Positions 21,471 through 29,568 of a stretch of 31,065 nt of DNA are shown here, in pieces; position 1 is the stretch's first letter, and every line of letters begins with the position of its first letter. Source of the stretch: an uncultured Eubacteriales bacterium (GTDB taxonomy: Bacteria > Bacillota > Clostridia > Christensenellales > CAG-917); the NCBI GenBank assembly GCA_900548005.1, contig URIZ01000015.1, positions 1 through 31,065 on the forward strand. The letters run 5' to 3'. The notes beneath the pieces are model-generated. The model worked only from the letters and a program-made list of their open reading frames with translations, was not told where the DNA came from and did not search any database. Position numbers and translations under genes: made by a program.

Positions 21471-23264
21471 ATGTTGACAGGGAAATACCTAAACAGATTC
21501 TATCTAAAAAACTGGTGGCTGTTCCTTATCGGCGTCATTGCGCTTGTCGCGGTGGACTATTTTCAGCTGTTCATCCCCGACTATCTCGGCAAAATCGTCG
21601 ATATGTTTGACGGCAGCGCAGTGGACAAAGCGGCACTCAGAGAAGTCATTGTCGGAGTTATCGTCGTTGCAGTGGTTATGTGTGTAGGACGTATCACTTG
21701 GCGACTTTCCATATTCAACGCTTCTCAAAAAATGGAAGCGGGGCTTCGTCATCTCATGTTTCAAAAGAGCGAAAGGCTCTCGCAAAAGTATTATCACGAA
21801 AACAAAGTCGGCACCGTCATGGCGTGGTTCACCACCGACCTCGAAACTATCGAGGAGTTTCTCGGTTGGGGCTCTATCATGCTTGTTGACGCGCTGTTTT
21901 TGACGGCTTTCGTGTTGTACAAGATGTTCACGCTCGACTGGGCTCTCACGCTTGTGTTGCTCGTGCCGCTCGCGCTCATTGTCGTGTGGGGCATGATTGT
22001 CGAAAAAGTGATGGGCGTCAAGTGGGAAGAAAGACAAAAAGAGTTTGACAAGCTCTACGACTTCTCGCAAGAGAGTTTCACCGGCATACGCGTTATCAAG
22101 GCTTTTGTCAAAGAGACGCAACAGCTGCACGCGTTTGCGAAAGTGGCAAAAAAGAACAAGGATACCAACGTGGCGTTCGTGCGCACGGCGGTCATATCCG
22201 ATGCCGTGATAGAGGTGATCATCACAATCATCATGTCCATGCTTTTGGGGCTTGGCGGCTATTTCGTGTACAAGTACGCAACGGGCTCGCCGGCAATGAT
22301 GTTCGGACACGAAGTGGACTTGACGGCAGGTCAGCTTATCACTTTCGTTGGCTATTTCGACGTGATGGTGTGGCCGATGATGGCTCTTGGACAACTTGTC
22401 ACCATGCGTTCCAGATCCAAGACTTCGCTCAAACGCGTCACCGCTTTTCTTGACAGCGAAGAAGACGTCAAAAGCCCCGAAAACGCAGTGGTTTTGCAAG
22501 ACGTGCAAGGCAAGATCGAGTTCAAGGATTTTTCCTTCCAATATCCGTCAAACGATGTTGATGTGCTCAAAAACATCACTTTAACCATCGATTCGGGCGA
22601 ATGTGTGGGTGTTGTCGGCAAAATCGGCAGCGGCAAAACAACGCTTGTCAACACGCTTTTGAGATTGTACAACGTGCAAAAAGACAAGGTGTTTATCGAC
22701 GGTGTGGACATCATGGATTGCGACATTGACAGCGTCAGAAACGCAATCGGATACGTGCCGCAAGACAACTTCCTTTTCAGCGACAAGGTGAAAAACAACA
22801 TCGCTTTTTCGGACAAGGACGTTGAGATCGAAAAGGTGTACGAAGCGGCAAAGTTTGCAGACGTTCACAGCAACATACAAGATTTTCAAGACGGATACGA
22901 CACTATATCGGGCGAGCGCGGAGTCACGCTTTCGGGCGGACAAAAACAGCGTATTTCTATCGCGCGCGCGTACATTAAAGATGCGCCCATTATGATTTTG
23001 GACGACTCTGTGTCCGCCGTTGACGTCAAGACGGAAGAGACCATTCTCAAAAATATCGCGGAAAAGCGCAAGGGCAAGACGACAATCGTCGTCGCCTCGC
23101 GCGTTTCAACCGTGTCGCACATGGACAAAATTCTCGTGCTCAACAACGGAGAAGTGGAAGCCTACGACACGCCGAGCAGACTTGAAGAAATTTCACCCAC
23201 CTACAAGAAGATGGTGTTCTTGCAAAAGCTCGAAAACGAAGTGGAAGGGGGTGAGCGCAAATGA
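21471..23264 (+). CDS. ABC exporter half-transporter with degenerate ATP site (BmrC/TM287-like)
   Basis: This 597-residue type IV ABC exporter has six membrane helices (residues ~15-315) and a C-terminal ATPase domain. Walker A is GKIGSGKT (383-390), the signature is LSGGQ (487-491), and Walker B is MILDD (508-512). The catalytic glutamate is replaced by Asp512, and the switch histidine (canonical VAHRLST) is replaced by Ser543 in VASRVST. These are marks of the degenerate subunit of a heterodimer. Its signature motif is intact and would complete the catalytic site of the partner. The partner gene overlaps by ATGA, so they are translationally coupled. Likely substrates are drugs, lipids or peptides. 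The start has a GGAAAGGA RBS. No regulator is adjacent. Confidence 0.95.
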   Translation: MLTGKYLNRFYLKNWWLFLIGVIALVAVDYFQLFIPDYLGKIVDMFDGSAVDKAALREVIVGVIVVAVVMCVGRITWRLSIFNASQKMEAGLRHLMFQKSERLSQKYYHENKVGTVMAWFTTDLETIEEFLGWGSIMLVDALFLTAFVLYKMFTLDWALTLVLLVPLALIVVWGMIVEKVMGVKWEERQKEFDKLYDFSQESFTGIRVIKAFVKETQQLHAFAKVAKKNKDTNVAFVRTAVISDAVIEVIITIIMSMLLGLGGYFVYKYATGSPAMMFGHEVDLTAGQLITFVGYFDVMVWPMMALGQLVTMRSRSKTSLKRVTAFLDSEEDVKSPENAVVLQDVQGKIEFKDFSFQYPSNDVDVLKNITLTIDSGECVGVVGKIGSGKTTLVNTLLRLYNVQKDKVFIDGVDIMDCDIDSVRNAIGYVPQDNFLFSDKVKNNIAFSDKDVEIEKVYEAAKFADVHSNIQDFQDGYDTISGERGVTLSGGQKQRISIARAYIKDAPIMILDDSVSAVDVKTEETILKNIAEKRKGKTTIVVASRVSTVSHMDKILVLNNGEVEAYDTPSRLEEISPTYKKMVFLQKLENEVEGGERK

Positions 23265-25039
23265 GCGAACAAGACAGACTAGAAAAACTCAAAGGCGACG
23301 TTCATATCCCGTCCGGAGTGATGCTCAAACGCATCGGTACGTATCTGAAACCCGAGTGGTGGAGATTTACTCTCGCATCGCTGTTTATCCTTGTCAACGT
23401 TGCGCTTGACATCATTCTTCCGCTCATCGTCAGCTGGATCACAAGCGACTTGAAGGCGGACGTTATCAATCTCAACTACGTGATAGGACTTGCCGTGAGT
23501 TACGTTGCAATCGGCGTGTTCAACCAAGCGTTCTTGTATTGGGAGTCCATGCTCTTGCAAAAGGCGGGGCAAAACATCATCTACACGTTGCGCAACGAAG
23601 TGTTCGAGCATATCGAAAAACTCTCGCAAAGTCAGCTTGACGAGATGCCCGTTGGCTCGCTCGTGACGAGAGTCGCGTCCTACACGGCGTCTATGTCCGA
23701 CTTGTTCACAAACGTCATCGTCAACGTCATTCGCAACGTCTTGACGGTGGTGGGCGTGTACGGAATCATGCTCTACATATCTTGGCAACTGTCCCTTGTC
23801 ATGCTTGCGTTTATAGCGGTGGTGTTTATCTCCTCTTACATCTTCGGCAAAGTCGTGCGCAGGGTGTTCAAGAAGGAAAGACAGTATATCTCAGACCTTA
23901 ACACGTTCTTGAACGAGAACTTGTCGGGTATGAAACTCATTCAAATCTTCAATCGCCAACCGCAAAAAGACTTGGAGTTTATCTGCAAAAACGAAGACTT
24001 GCGCAAGGCGAGATACAAGGTTGCAATCGCTTTCGGATTGTACCGTCCTTTCATCACGCTTTTGTACATTCTCTCGATTGCGGTGACGTTCTGGCTGGGC
24101 GTGGAATTCGGGCTCAATGCGGCAATGATAGTGGCGTTCTATCTGTATTTGTCCAAGTTCTTCAACCCCATACAAAACCTTGCCGACCAACTCAACAACT
24201 TGCAAAAAGCGTTCACGGCATCCGAGCGACTGTTCAATCTGTTGGACGTCGAACCGGACATTTGCGACAGGGAAGGCGCGGTGGATATCGACCGCTTCGA
24301 AGGCAAAATCGAGTTCCGCAACGTGTGGTTTGCCTACAAGGGCGAAGATTGGATTTTGAAGGACGTGTCCTTTGTCATCGAGCCCAAACAGACGTGCGCT
24401 TTTGTCGGCGCAACGGGAGCGGGCAAGACCACCATTCTCGGTCTTATCGTGCGCAATTACGACATACAGAAAGGTCAGATTCTCATTGACGACAGGGACA
24501 TCACCACGATCACAGTCCACTCTCTGCGCAAGGCGATAGGGCAAATGTTGCAAGACGTGTTCCTTTTCGGCGGCACGATCAAGAGCAACGTCACGCTCAA
24601 CGACGATTCCTTCACGCAAGAAGAAGTGGCAGACGCGTGCAAGTACGTGGGCGCGGATACGTTCATAAACAAGCTCGAACACGGGCTTGACGAAGAAGTC
24701 ATCGAGCGCGGCGAAAACTTCTCGCAAGGTCAGCGTCAGCTCTTGTCCTTTGCAAGAACGGTGTTGCACAAGCCGCAAATTCTCATCCTTGACGAAGCAA
24801 CGGCAAACATCGATACGGAAACGGAAGTGCTCATTCAACAATCGCTTGAAAAGATCCGCAACATCGGCACGATGCTCGTCGTGGCGCACAGACTTTCGAC
24901 AATTCAGCACTCCGATCAAATCATCGTGTTGCAACACGGCGAAATCATCGAGCGCGGCAATCACCGCGAGCTGTTGAAAAACAGGGGCTACTACTACAAG
25001 CTCTATCAATTGCAATTTGAAAGCCAACAAAACGGCTGA
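23261..25039 (+). CDS. ABC exporter half-transporter with consensus catalytic site (BmrD/TM288-like)
   Basis: This 592-residue partner has a membrane domain at residues ~30-320 and an ATPase domain after 350. Walker A is GATGAGKT (383-390). The signature is the variant FSQGQ (487-491), as in TM288-type subunits. Walker B is LILDE with catalytic Glu512, the D-loop follows (ATANID), and His543 lies in VAHRLST. It therefore carries the active chemistry that the upstream subunit lacks. Its start overlaps the upstream stop (ATGA), with GGGGGTGAG as RBS. A strong terminator follows. Together the two genes encode one asymmetric exporter, probably multidrug- or lipid-type. Confidence 0.95.
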   Translation: MSEQDRLEKLKGDVHIPSGVMLKRIGTYLKPEWWRFTLASLFILVNVALDIILPLIVSWITSDLKADVINLNYVIGLAVSYVAIGVFNQAFLYWESMLLQKAGQNIIYTLRNEVFEHIEKLSQSQLDEMPVGSLVTRVASYTASMSDLFTNVIVNVIRNVLTVVGVYGIMLYISWQLSLVMLAFIAVVFISSYIFGKVVRRVFKKERQYISDLNTFLNENLSGMKLIQIFNRQPQKDLEFICKNEDLRKARYKVAIAFGLYRPFITLLYILSIAVTFWLGVEFGLNAAMIVAFYLYLSKFFNPIQNLADQLNNLQKAFTASERLFNLLDVEPDICDREGAVDIDRFEGKIEFRNVWFAYKGEDWILKDVSFVIEPKQTCAFVGATGAGKTTILGLIVRNYDIQKGQILIDDRDITTITVHSLRKAIGQMLQDVFLFGGTIKSNVTLNDDSFTQEEVADACKYVGADTFINKLEHGLDEEVIERGENFSQGQRQLLSFARTVLHKPQILILDEATANIDTETEVLIQQSLEKIRNIGTMLVVAHRLSTIQHSDQIIVLQHGEIIERGNHRELLKNRGYYYKLYQLQFESQQNG

Positions 25040-25064
25040 TTTGCAGACGATGCAAACGTAATAG

Positions 25065-25092
25065 AAAAAAGCACGCAACAGCGTGCTTTTTT
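25065..25092. terminator. Bidirectional terminator of the ABC exporter operon
   Basis: AAAAAAGCACGC, loop AACA and GCGTGCTTTTTT form a perfect 12-bp stem. Confidence 0.93.
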
Positions 25093-25223
25093 CGACGATA
25101 TACTTGAGCTATTTAGGCAATCGACGGCGGACTTTTTTGTTGTTTCACCTTTTACACGTTTTTCGTGGCATAAAATACAAATGTTAAGCTATTTTACATT
25201 TTGTACGATACAAAGGGTTTTTC

Positions 25224-25251
25224 TTGACTTTTTGGGGATATATGTTAAAAT
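25224..25251 (+). promoter_or_regulatory. Promoter of the lipid kinase gene
   Basis: TTGACT (25224-25229), 16 bp, TAAAAT (25246-25251), then GGAG at 25274-25277 before the ATG at 25286. Confidence 0.65.
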
Positions 25252-25285
25252 TATTGTATATTCTTTAACAATCGGAGTGTGTTTT

Positions 25286-26155
25286 ATGTATCACATCATT
25301 GTCAACCCGCAAGGCGGAAAGGGCAAAAGCTTGAAGGCTCTCACCACCGTCGAAGAAACGTTGAAAAGCAAGAATATTCCTTATATCGTTCACAAGACCG
25401 AATATCCGGGACACGCAACTGAAATCACGCGCGAGCTTAGCAAAACCCCCGACACCGTCATCTTGATGATGGGCGGAGACGGCTCGTTCAACGAGATTCT
25501 CAACGGCATTGAAGATTTTGACAACGTAACGCTCGGCATCTTGCCCTGCGGCACGGGCAACGATTTTGTCAAGGCAAGCGGACACCCCGCCAACGTCAAA
25601 GACGCGCTCGACGTCGTGCTCAAAAACAACGTCGGACACCTTGACTACATACAACTCGGCGACAGACGTTGCCTGAACGTCTTGGGCGCAGGCATGGACG
25701 TGGACGTGCTCTTGAAGTACGCCGAGATGAAAGCGTTCCATGGCAAATTCAAGTATTATGCATCCCTTTTGTATACGCTCGCGCACACCAGATGGCACAA
25801 ATTGCGCTTTACGCTCGATGACGGCGAACCTATGGAACGCACCACGTTTATGATCGGCATTGGCAACGGTCAGTGCATAGGCGGCGGCATGCCGATATGT
25901 CCCAACGGCATCCCCGATGACGGCAAACTCGACGTTGTCATCGTCAACGAAATGAAAAAAGGTCGCATCCCCTTTGAGTTGCCCAAATTCTTGAAAGGCA
26001 AACACGTCAAAAGAGATTACACCGAAGAATACACCGCGCGTAAAGTCAAGATCGAAGTGCTTGACGACAGCAAGTTCGAAGCGGACGGCGAAGTGTTCGA
26101 CGCCAAAGTCATTGAGTGCGAAGTCATCTCCAACAAGCTCAAAGTATTCAGATAA
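25286..26155 (+). CDS. Diacylglycerol kinase-like lipid kinase (YegS/DagK family)
   Basis: I start at ATG 25286 (MYHIIVNPQGGKGKS), eight bases after GGAG; the frame is open further upstream but would cover the promoter. The 289-residue protein has the DAGK catalytic motifs: the phosphate-binding start IIVNPQGGKGKS (residues 4-15), GGDGSFNE (63-70) and GILPCGTGNDFVKA (84-97). The end has the EADGEVF segment typical of the family's C-terminal beta sandwich. It probably phosphorylates diacylglycerol or a related lipid to recycle it into phosphatidic acid. It acts at the inner face of the membrane, with Mg2+ and ATP. Single gene with its own promoter and terminator. Confidence 0.93.
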   Translation: MYHIIVNPQGGKGKSLKALTTVEETLKSKNIPYIVHKTEYPGHATEITRELSKTPDTVILMMGGDGSFNEILNGIEDFDNVTLGILPCGTGNDFVKASGHPANVKDALDVVLKNNVGHLDYIQLGDRRCLNVLGAGMDVDVLLKYAEMKAFHGKFKYYASLLYTLAHTRWHKLRFTLDDGEPMERTTFMIGIGNGQCIGGGMPICPNGIPDDGKLDVVIVNEMKKGRIPFELPKFLKGKHVKRDYTEEYTARKVKIEVLDDSKFEADGEVFDAKVIECEVISNKLKVFR

Positions 26156-26207
26156 CTCATTTTTTGAACGACTAAAACCGCAATCCGACAATGCAAACCG
26201 TAAAAAC

Positions 26208-26237
26208 AAAATCACCCGCTCGGGTGATTTTATTTTT
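26208..26237 (+). terminator. Terminator of the lipid kinase gene
   Basis: AAAATCACCC, loop GCTC and GGGTGATTTT form a perfect 10-bp stem, followed by ATTTTT. Confidence 0.9.
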
Positions 26238-26346
26238 CGCCTTTACACAACAAATCGAACAATCAACGCCGACATCAAAAAATCCGCAATGTTGAAAAAC
26301 GTCCAATGGATTGTCACCGCTTGATTTGAGCAGATATTATTCTATA

Positions 26347-26375
26347 TTGACACTATTTGTTTAAGGGCATATAAT
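26347..26375 (+). promoter_or_regulatory. Consensus promoter of the first accessory membrane protein
   Basis: TTGACA (26347-26352), 17 bp, TATAAT (26370-26375): a perfect sigma-A consensus, the best in the window. Confidence 0.85.
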
Positions 26376-26424
26376 ATGTTTAACGATTGCCATTTGGCGA
26401 ATTTTGTTTATGGGAGAAAGAAGT

Positions 26425-26994
26425 ATGGATAGTAAAAAATTTGATAAACTTGATCGAGCAAGCAGCATTGCCGGAATTTTAAAAAACATTGCGTATATTT
26501 TTGTTGCGATTTTGATTTTGGGAATGGTTATTGCAGGAATTGTGTTCCTAGTTGAAGGAGCGACTTTAGTAGGTGTAGTTCTGTTGCTTTGCGGAGTGAT
26601 TGTTGGTGGCTTTTCTTTGTATTGTATACATTGTTTTTATGTGTTTTTAGGATCATTTATCGGGATGATGTATGATATTAAACATATAAGATTGGGCGGC
26701 GATTCTGACGATGTCGAAAAAAATGTTGAAAAAGATGCCGAAAATGATGTTAAAAATCCAAGCGAAGACGAAACGATAACCGTTTATTTGTTGCGTAATA
26801 TCAATCGAAATACTTATTTTTCAAGAATTGAAAAATGTGAAAACAAAGTAATAGCAAAACTGACGTCCAAAATCTCCGAGGCGAATGCTTTTAAGAGTGA
26901 AGAAGAAGTGAAACAATTTGCTGAAAGCAAAAGACTCAAACTTGGAACAGATTGGGATATTGTAGAAAAGCATCTTACGGTTTGTAATGATTGA
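26425..26994 (+). CDS. Two-helix membrane protein of unknown function (paralog A)
   Basis: The start at 26425 (MDSKKFDKL) follows GGAG by eight bases. The product is 189 residues. It has two membrane segments at about residues 21-43 and 47-78, a YDI motif at 83-85, an acidic linker (GDSDDVEKNVEKDAENDV) and a soluble C-terminal domain of ~75 residues (ITVYLLRNINRNTYFSRI...). The gene at 27411 encodes a protein with the same layout and similar blocks, so they are paralogs. Codons are AT-rich compared with the neighbours, which suggests recent transfer. A small Xre repressor gene lies between the pair. I know no family for it. The soluble domain is probably cytosolic. Confidence 0.75.
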   Translation: MDSKKFDKLDRASSIAGILKNIAYIFVAILILGMVIAGIVFLVEGATLVGVVLLLCGVIVGGFSLYCIHCFYVFLGSFIGMMYDIKHIRLGGDSDDVEKNVEKDAENDVKNPSEDETITVYLLRNINRNTYFSRIEKCENKVIAKLTSKISEANAFKSEEEVKQFAESKRLKLGTDWDIVEKHLTVCND

Positions 26995-27087
26995 AATTTG
27001 ACATAATATCGGCTCAACCAAGGTTGAGTTGCCAAGATAAATCAAAGTAGAACTGCATAGACAAAACAACACATCAAAAACAATAAT

Positions 27088-27113
27088 AAAAGCGCGCCGT
27101 TTGGCGCACTTTT
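27088..27113. terminator. Terminator shared by paralog A and the convergent Xre gene
   Basis: AAAAGCGCGCC, loop GTTT and GGCGCACTTTT form an 11-bp stem with one mismatch. The right end touches the stop codon of the minus-strand Xre gene. Confidence 0.75.
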
Positions 27114-27321
27114 ATATTTCCTTTCGCCCGACCAAATAGTCGAGAGATATGTCAAAGTAGTCACAAATCTTCCATAGGTTTTCTATGCTCGGTTCGCTTT
27201 TTGAATTGAGCCAGTCGCTCACAGAACTTTGTCCGACGCCTATTGCGTTTGCAAAATCCGTTTGAGTGAGTTTTTCGCTTCTCATCAATTCCTTTATGTG
27301 TTCTGCAACGATTATTTTCAT
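27112..27321 (-). CDS. Small Xre-family helix-turn-helix repressor
   Basis: The start at 27321 (MKIIVAEHIKELMRSEKL) has AGGAG five bases upstream; a longer reading from 27339 has no RBS. The 69-residue protein is essentially one Cro/CI-type HTH domain. Helices 2 and 3 are TQTDFANAIGVGQSSVSDWL (residues ~21-40), followed by SIENLWKICDYFDISLDYLVGR. This is the size of compact repressors that lack a ligand domain. It diverges from paralog B; the shared upstream region holds two ATATCGGTAT sites, one inside the paralog B promoter. Self-repression and repression of paralog B are the likely roles. Confidence 0.9.
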   Translation of the reverse strand: MKIIVAEHIKELMRSEKLTQTDFANAIGVGQSSVSDWLNSKSEPSIENLWKICDYFDISLDYLVGRKEI

Positions 27322-27332
27322 ATAAACTCCTA

Positions 27333-27386
27333 TTGACATAATATCGGTATAATGATATTATTTAGATAAATATCGGTATGCCGATA
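27333..27386 (+). promoter_or_regulatory. Divergent control region with two ATATCGGTAT sites
   Basis: For the plus-strand gene, TTGACA (27333-27338), 17 bp, TATTAT (27356-27361). ATATCGGTAT occurs at 27341-27350, inside the spacer, and again at 27370-27379. The second is part of a palindrome, TATCGG (27371-27376)-TATG-CCGATA (27381-27386). The sites are 29 bp apart. They are the natural operators for the Xre protein (inference). Confidence 0.65.
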
Positions 27387-27410
27387 AAATATGTTTGGGA
27401 GTGAATTTTT

Positions 27411-28145
27411 GTGAAAGGTTTGAAGGAACGCAACTTATTAAGGCTTGACAAAATTGTGAACGCATTACGCAAAATTGCATTTGTGTTAATTATAGCTTTC
27501 ACTATCGTTTCTATAATTGGTGGAATAGTGATGTGCACAGTTGACTATCTGTTGGCGTACGGGTTGGCATTATTGTTTGGTGGTGTTATTGTTGGTATAA
27601 TCACATTTTTTATCACCAAGCTTTTATTCTTTGTTATTAACACATGGATTGATTCGTTATACGACATTGTGAGACTGAGAAAGAATGGCTGTGCTCCGAT
27701 TGGCGAAGATCGTGATGTCAAATATACGGATAACGAAATCGAGAAGTCGTCAGTTCATGTGTATGTTATAAAGCCTATAAATAGGGATGTGTATTTTGTT
27801 GGCGTAAGAGATGGTATAGGGCTTGTGGCTGATAATGTTTATGCGGCAAGAAAATACCCGAATGCAAGCGATGCGGAATCTTATTGTAAAAAAGTGAATC
27901 TCAAAAATTATGAAATTGTTGATTACAAATTGGATCTTTCTATAAACAGATACTACATAAAGAATAGATATAGAATGACATATCTCGTTGGATTTGATGG
28001 GGATGTCGAGACAGGGCGAGATTTTGAATGGACAGACGAATACTATTTGAGAATGTCATTTAACAGCGAAGAATTGTATGAGAAATGTATAGAGAAATAT
28101 GAGCTTAATGATTATAGTTCGGGCTGGTTGCTTGTGAGAAAGTGA
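27411..28145 (+). CDS. Two-helix membrane protein of unknown function (paralog B)
   Basis: GTG start, with GGGAG nine bases upstream; the ATG at 27391 runs into a stop. The product is 244 residues. Its membrane segments sit at about residues 21-43 and 47-78, exactly as in the paralog at 26425, followed by LYDIVRLR (83-90) and an acidic linker. A soluble domain (VHVYVIKPINRDVYFVGV, then YPNASDAESYCKKVNLKNYE) follows. It has an extra C-terminal ~70 residues (YYIKNRYRMTYLVGF... DEYYLRMSFNSEEL... WLLVRK) that paralog A lacks. That part looks like a degenerate repeat of the soluble domain. Codons are AT-rich. The family is unknown. The operator sites next to it suggest control by the small Xre repressor. 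Confidence 0.75.
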   Translation: MKGLKERNLLRLDKIVNALRKIAFVLIIAFTIVSIIGGIVMCTVDYLLAYGLALLFGGVIVGIITFFITKLLFFVINTWIDSLYDIVRLRKNGCAPIGEDRDVKYTDNEIEKSSVHVYVIKPINRDVYFVGVRDGIGLVADNVYAARKYPNASDAESYCKKVNLKNYEIVDYKLDLSINRYYIKNRYRMTYLVGFDGDVETGRDFEWTDEYYLRMSFNSEELYEKCIEKYELNDYSSGWLLVRK

Positions 28146-28180
28146 AAAACATTATAATCACTGATTGTTTGTTGTCTTGC

Positions 28181-28209
28181 TTTACATACCGCCGCGCAGA
28201 TGATAAAAT
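28181..28209 (+). promoter_or_regulatory. Promoter of mnmA, near-leaderless arrangement
   Basis: TTTACA (28181-28186), 17 bp, TAAAAT (28204-28209). The ATG at 28219 is nine bases further, so the leader would be only about 2-3 nt. No RBS is present. Confidence 0.65.
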
Positions 28210-28218
28210 GTTATCACT

Positions 28219-29313
28219 ATGAGTGAGAACAAGAAAAGAGTTGTCGTCGGTATGTCCGGCGGCGTGGATAGCGCGGTGTCGGCTGCTCTGCTCAAAGAGC
28301 AGGGCTTTGACGTGGTCGGGCTGTATATGTCAAATTGGAAGGAAACCGATCAAGGTGGTTGCTGCACGGGCGAGCAGGATTGGACTGACGTCAAATACGT
28401 GTGCGACAAGATCGGCATTCCGTATTATTCCGTGGATTTTTCCAAACAGTATATGGACAACGTGTTCAAGCTGTTTGTCGAAGAATACAAGAAAGGAAGG
28501 ACGCCCAATCCCGACGTGCTTTGCAATCGCGAAGTCAAATTCGGACCTTTTGCGGACTTTGCTCGACAAATGGGCGCGGACTACATTGCAACCGGGCATT
28601 ATTGCCGTGTTCGCCATGACGGTGACACGCATTATTTGTTGCGCGCCGTTGACGACAACAAGGATCAGACCTATTTTCTCAATCAGGTGTCGTCACACCA
28701 GCTCAGAGACGTCATTTTTCCGCTTGGAGAATTGACAAAACCCGAAGTTCGCGAGCTTGCGCTCAAATTCGACATTCCTGTTGCAAAGAAAAAGGACAGC
28801 ACGGGCATTTGTTTCATAGGCGAACGCAATTTCAGACAATTTTTGTCGCAATACATTCCCATGAAAGACGGTGACATCGTCACGCAAGACGGCAAAGTGG
28901 TTGGTAGACACAACGGCGTGTATTTCTACACGCTCGGACAACGCCGTGGTCTTGGTATAGGCGGTCTTGAAGGTGGCAACGGCGAAAGATGGTTTGTGCT
29001 TGGCAAAGACGTTGAGAAAAACCTGCTCATAGTTTCGCAAGGCGAAGAAGACGTTTTGTACAAAGACGGTCTTGTCACGGAAGGATTCAACTTCATCACG
29101 CCACCGCCTGCAAAAGAGTTCGATTGCGAAGTTCGCATCAAACATCGTCAGCCTTTGCAGAAGGCGCATCTGTCAGTGCTCGATAACGGAGATACACGTA
29201 TCGTGTTTAAAGAAAAGCAACGTGCAATAGCCGCAGGACAGTACGCGGTGGTCTATATAGATGATATTTGCCTTGGTGGTGGGGTTATCAATCACTCATT
29301 TGATTTGATTTAA
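28219..29313 (+). CDS. mnmA: tRNA-specific 2-thiouridylase MnmA
   Basis: This 364-residue enzyme makes the 2-thio group of U34 in tRNA-Lys, -Glu and -Gln. The PP-loop ATP site is GMSGGVDSAV (residues 11-20). The two catalytic cysteines are Cys102 (NPDVLCNREVKF) and Cys198 (STGICFIGERNF), at the standard positions. GRTPNPDVLCN and YTLGQRRGLGIGG (central domain) confirm the family, and the C-terminal beta barrel is present (FDCEVRIKHRQP). Sulphur would come from a cysteine desulphurase elsewhere. It is a single gene with a strong terminator. The start is fixed by the promoter, which leaves almost no leader. Confidence 0.97.
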   Translation: MSENKKRVVVGMSGGVDSAVSAALLKEQGFDVVGLYMSNWKETDQGGCCTGEQDWTDVKYVCDKIGIPYYSVDFSKQYMDNVFKLFVEEYKKGRTPNPDVLCNREVKFGPFADFARQMGADYIATGHYCRVRHDGDTHYLLRAVDDNKDQTYFLNQVSSHQLRDVIFPLGELTKPEVRELALKFDIPVAKKKDSTGICFIGERNFRQFLSQYIPMKDGDIVTQDGKVVGRHNGVYFYTLGQRRGLGIGGLEGGNGERWFVLGKDVEKNLLIVSQGEEDVLYKDGLVTEGFNFITPPPAKEFDCEVRIKHRQPLQKAHLSVLDNGDTRIVFKEKQRAIAAGQYAVVYIDDICLGGGVINHSFDLI

Positions 29314-29326
29314 GCGAACTAAAAGC

Positions 29327-29369
29327 GAGATGCAAAACACGAACGGTGTTTTGCATCTCTTATTTTTTA
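29327..29369 (+). terminator. Terminator of mnmA
   Basis: GAGATGCAAAACAC (29327-29340), loop GAACG and GTGTTTTGCATCTC (29346-29359) form a perfect 14-bp stem followed by TTATTTTTT. Confidence 0.95.
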
Positions 29370-29475
29370 CATCAAAAAGCTTTGTACACGAAAAGTGTTA
29401 TACGTGCTCCAATATCATGGCATCAAGGGTATAATACACGATAGGTGTTCTATATCCCTGTGCTCCAAGCAAAAG

Positions 29476-29568
29476 TTAGCGTTTGAGCGGCTTTTGCCCA
29501 ACGTCGCGAATGTGGCAACCGTCCAATAGTTCGCGGTGCAGGTCGTTTGGCATGCCGGTGTAGTCTGT
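29476..29568 (-). pseudogene. Possible GIY-YIG nuclease remnant
   Basis: A minus-strand stretch reads TDYTGMPNDLHRELLDGCHI before ending in RDVGQKPLKR and a stop. The YTGMPNDL part recalls the YTGxTNDLxRR segment of small GIY-YIG endonucleases. Everything before it is lost at an eight-base A run. The match is short. Between 29370 and 29475 there are two related ACACGA...GTGTT hairpins followed by GCTCCAA; between 29569 and 29920 only the alternating purine/pyrimidine tracts (29771-29818) stand out. Confidence 0.25.

Noticed and set aside
26998..27028. Second promoter/operator with TTGACATAATATCGG after paralog A
   Set aside because: It matches the paralog B -35 region but has no -10 box and no gene behind it; the CTCAACC/GGTTGAG hairpin lacks a T run. 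Kept only as evidence of duplication.
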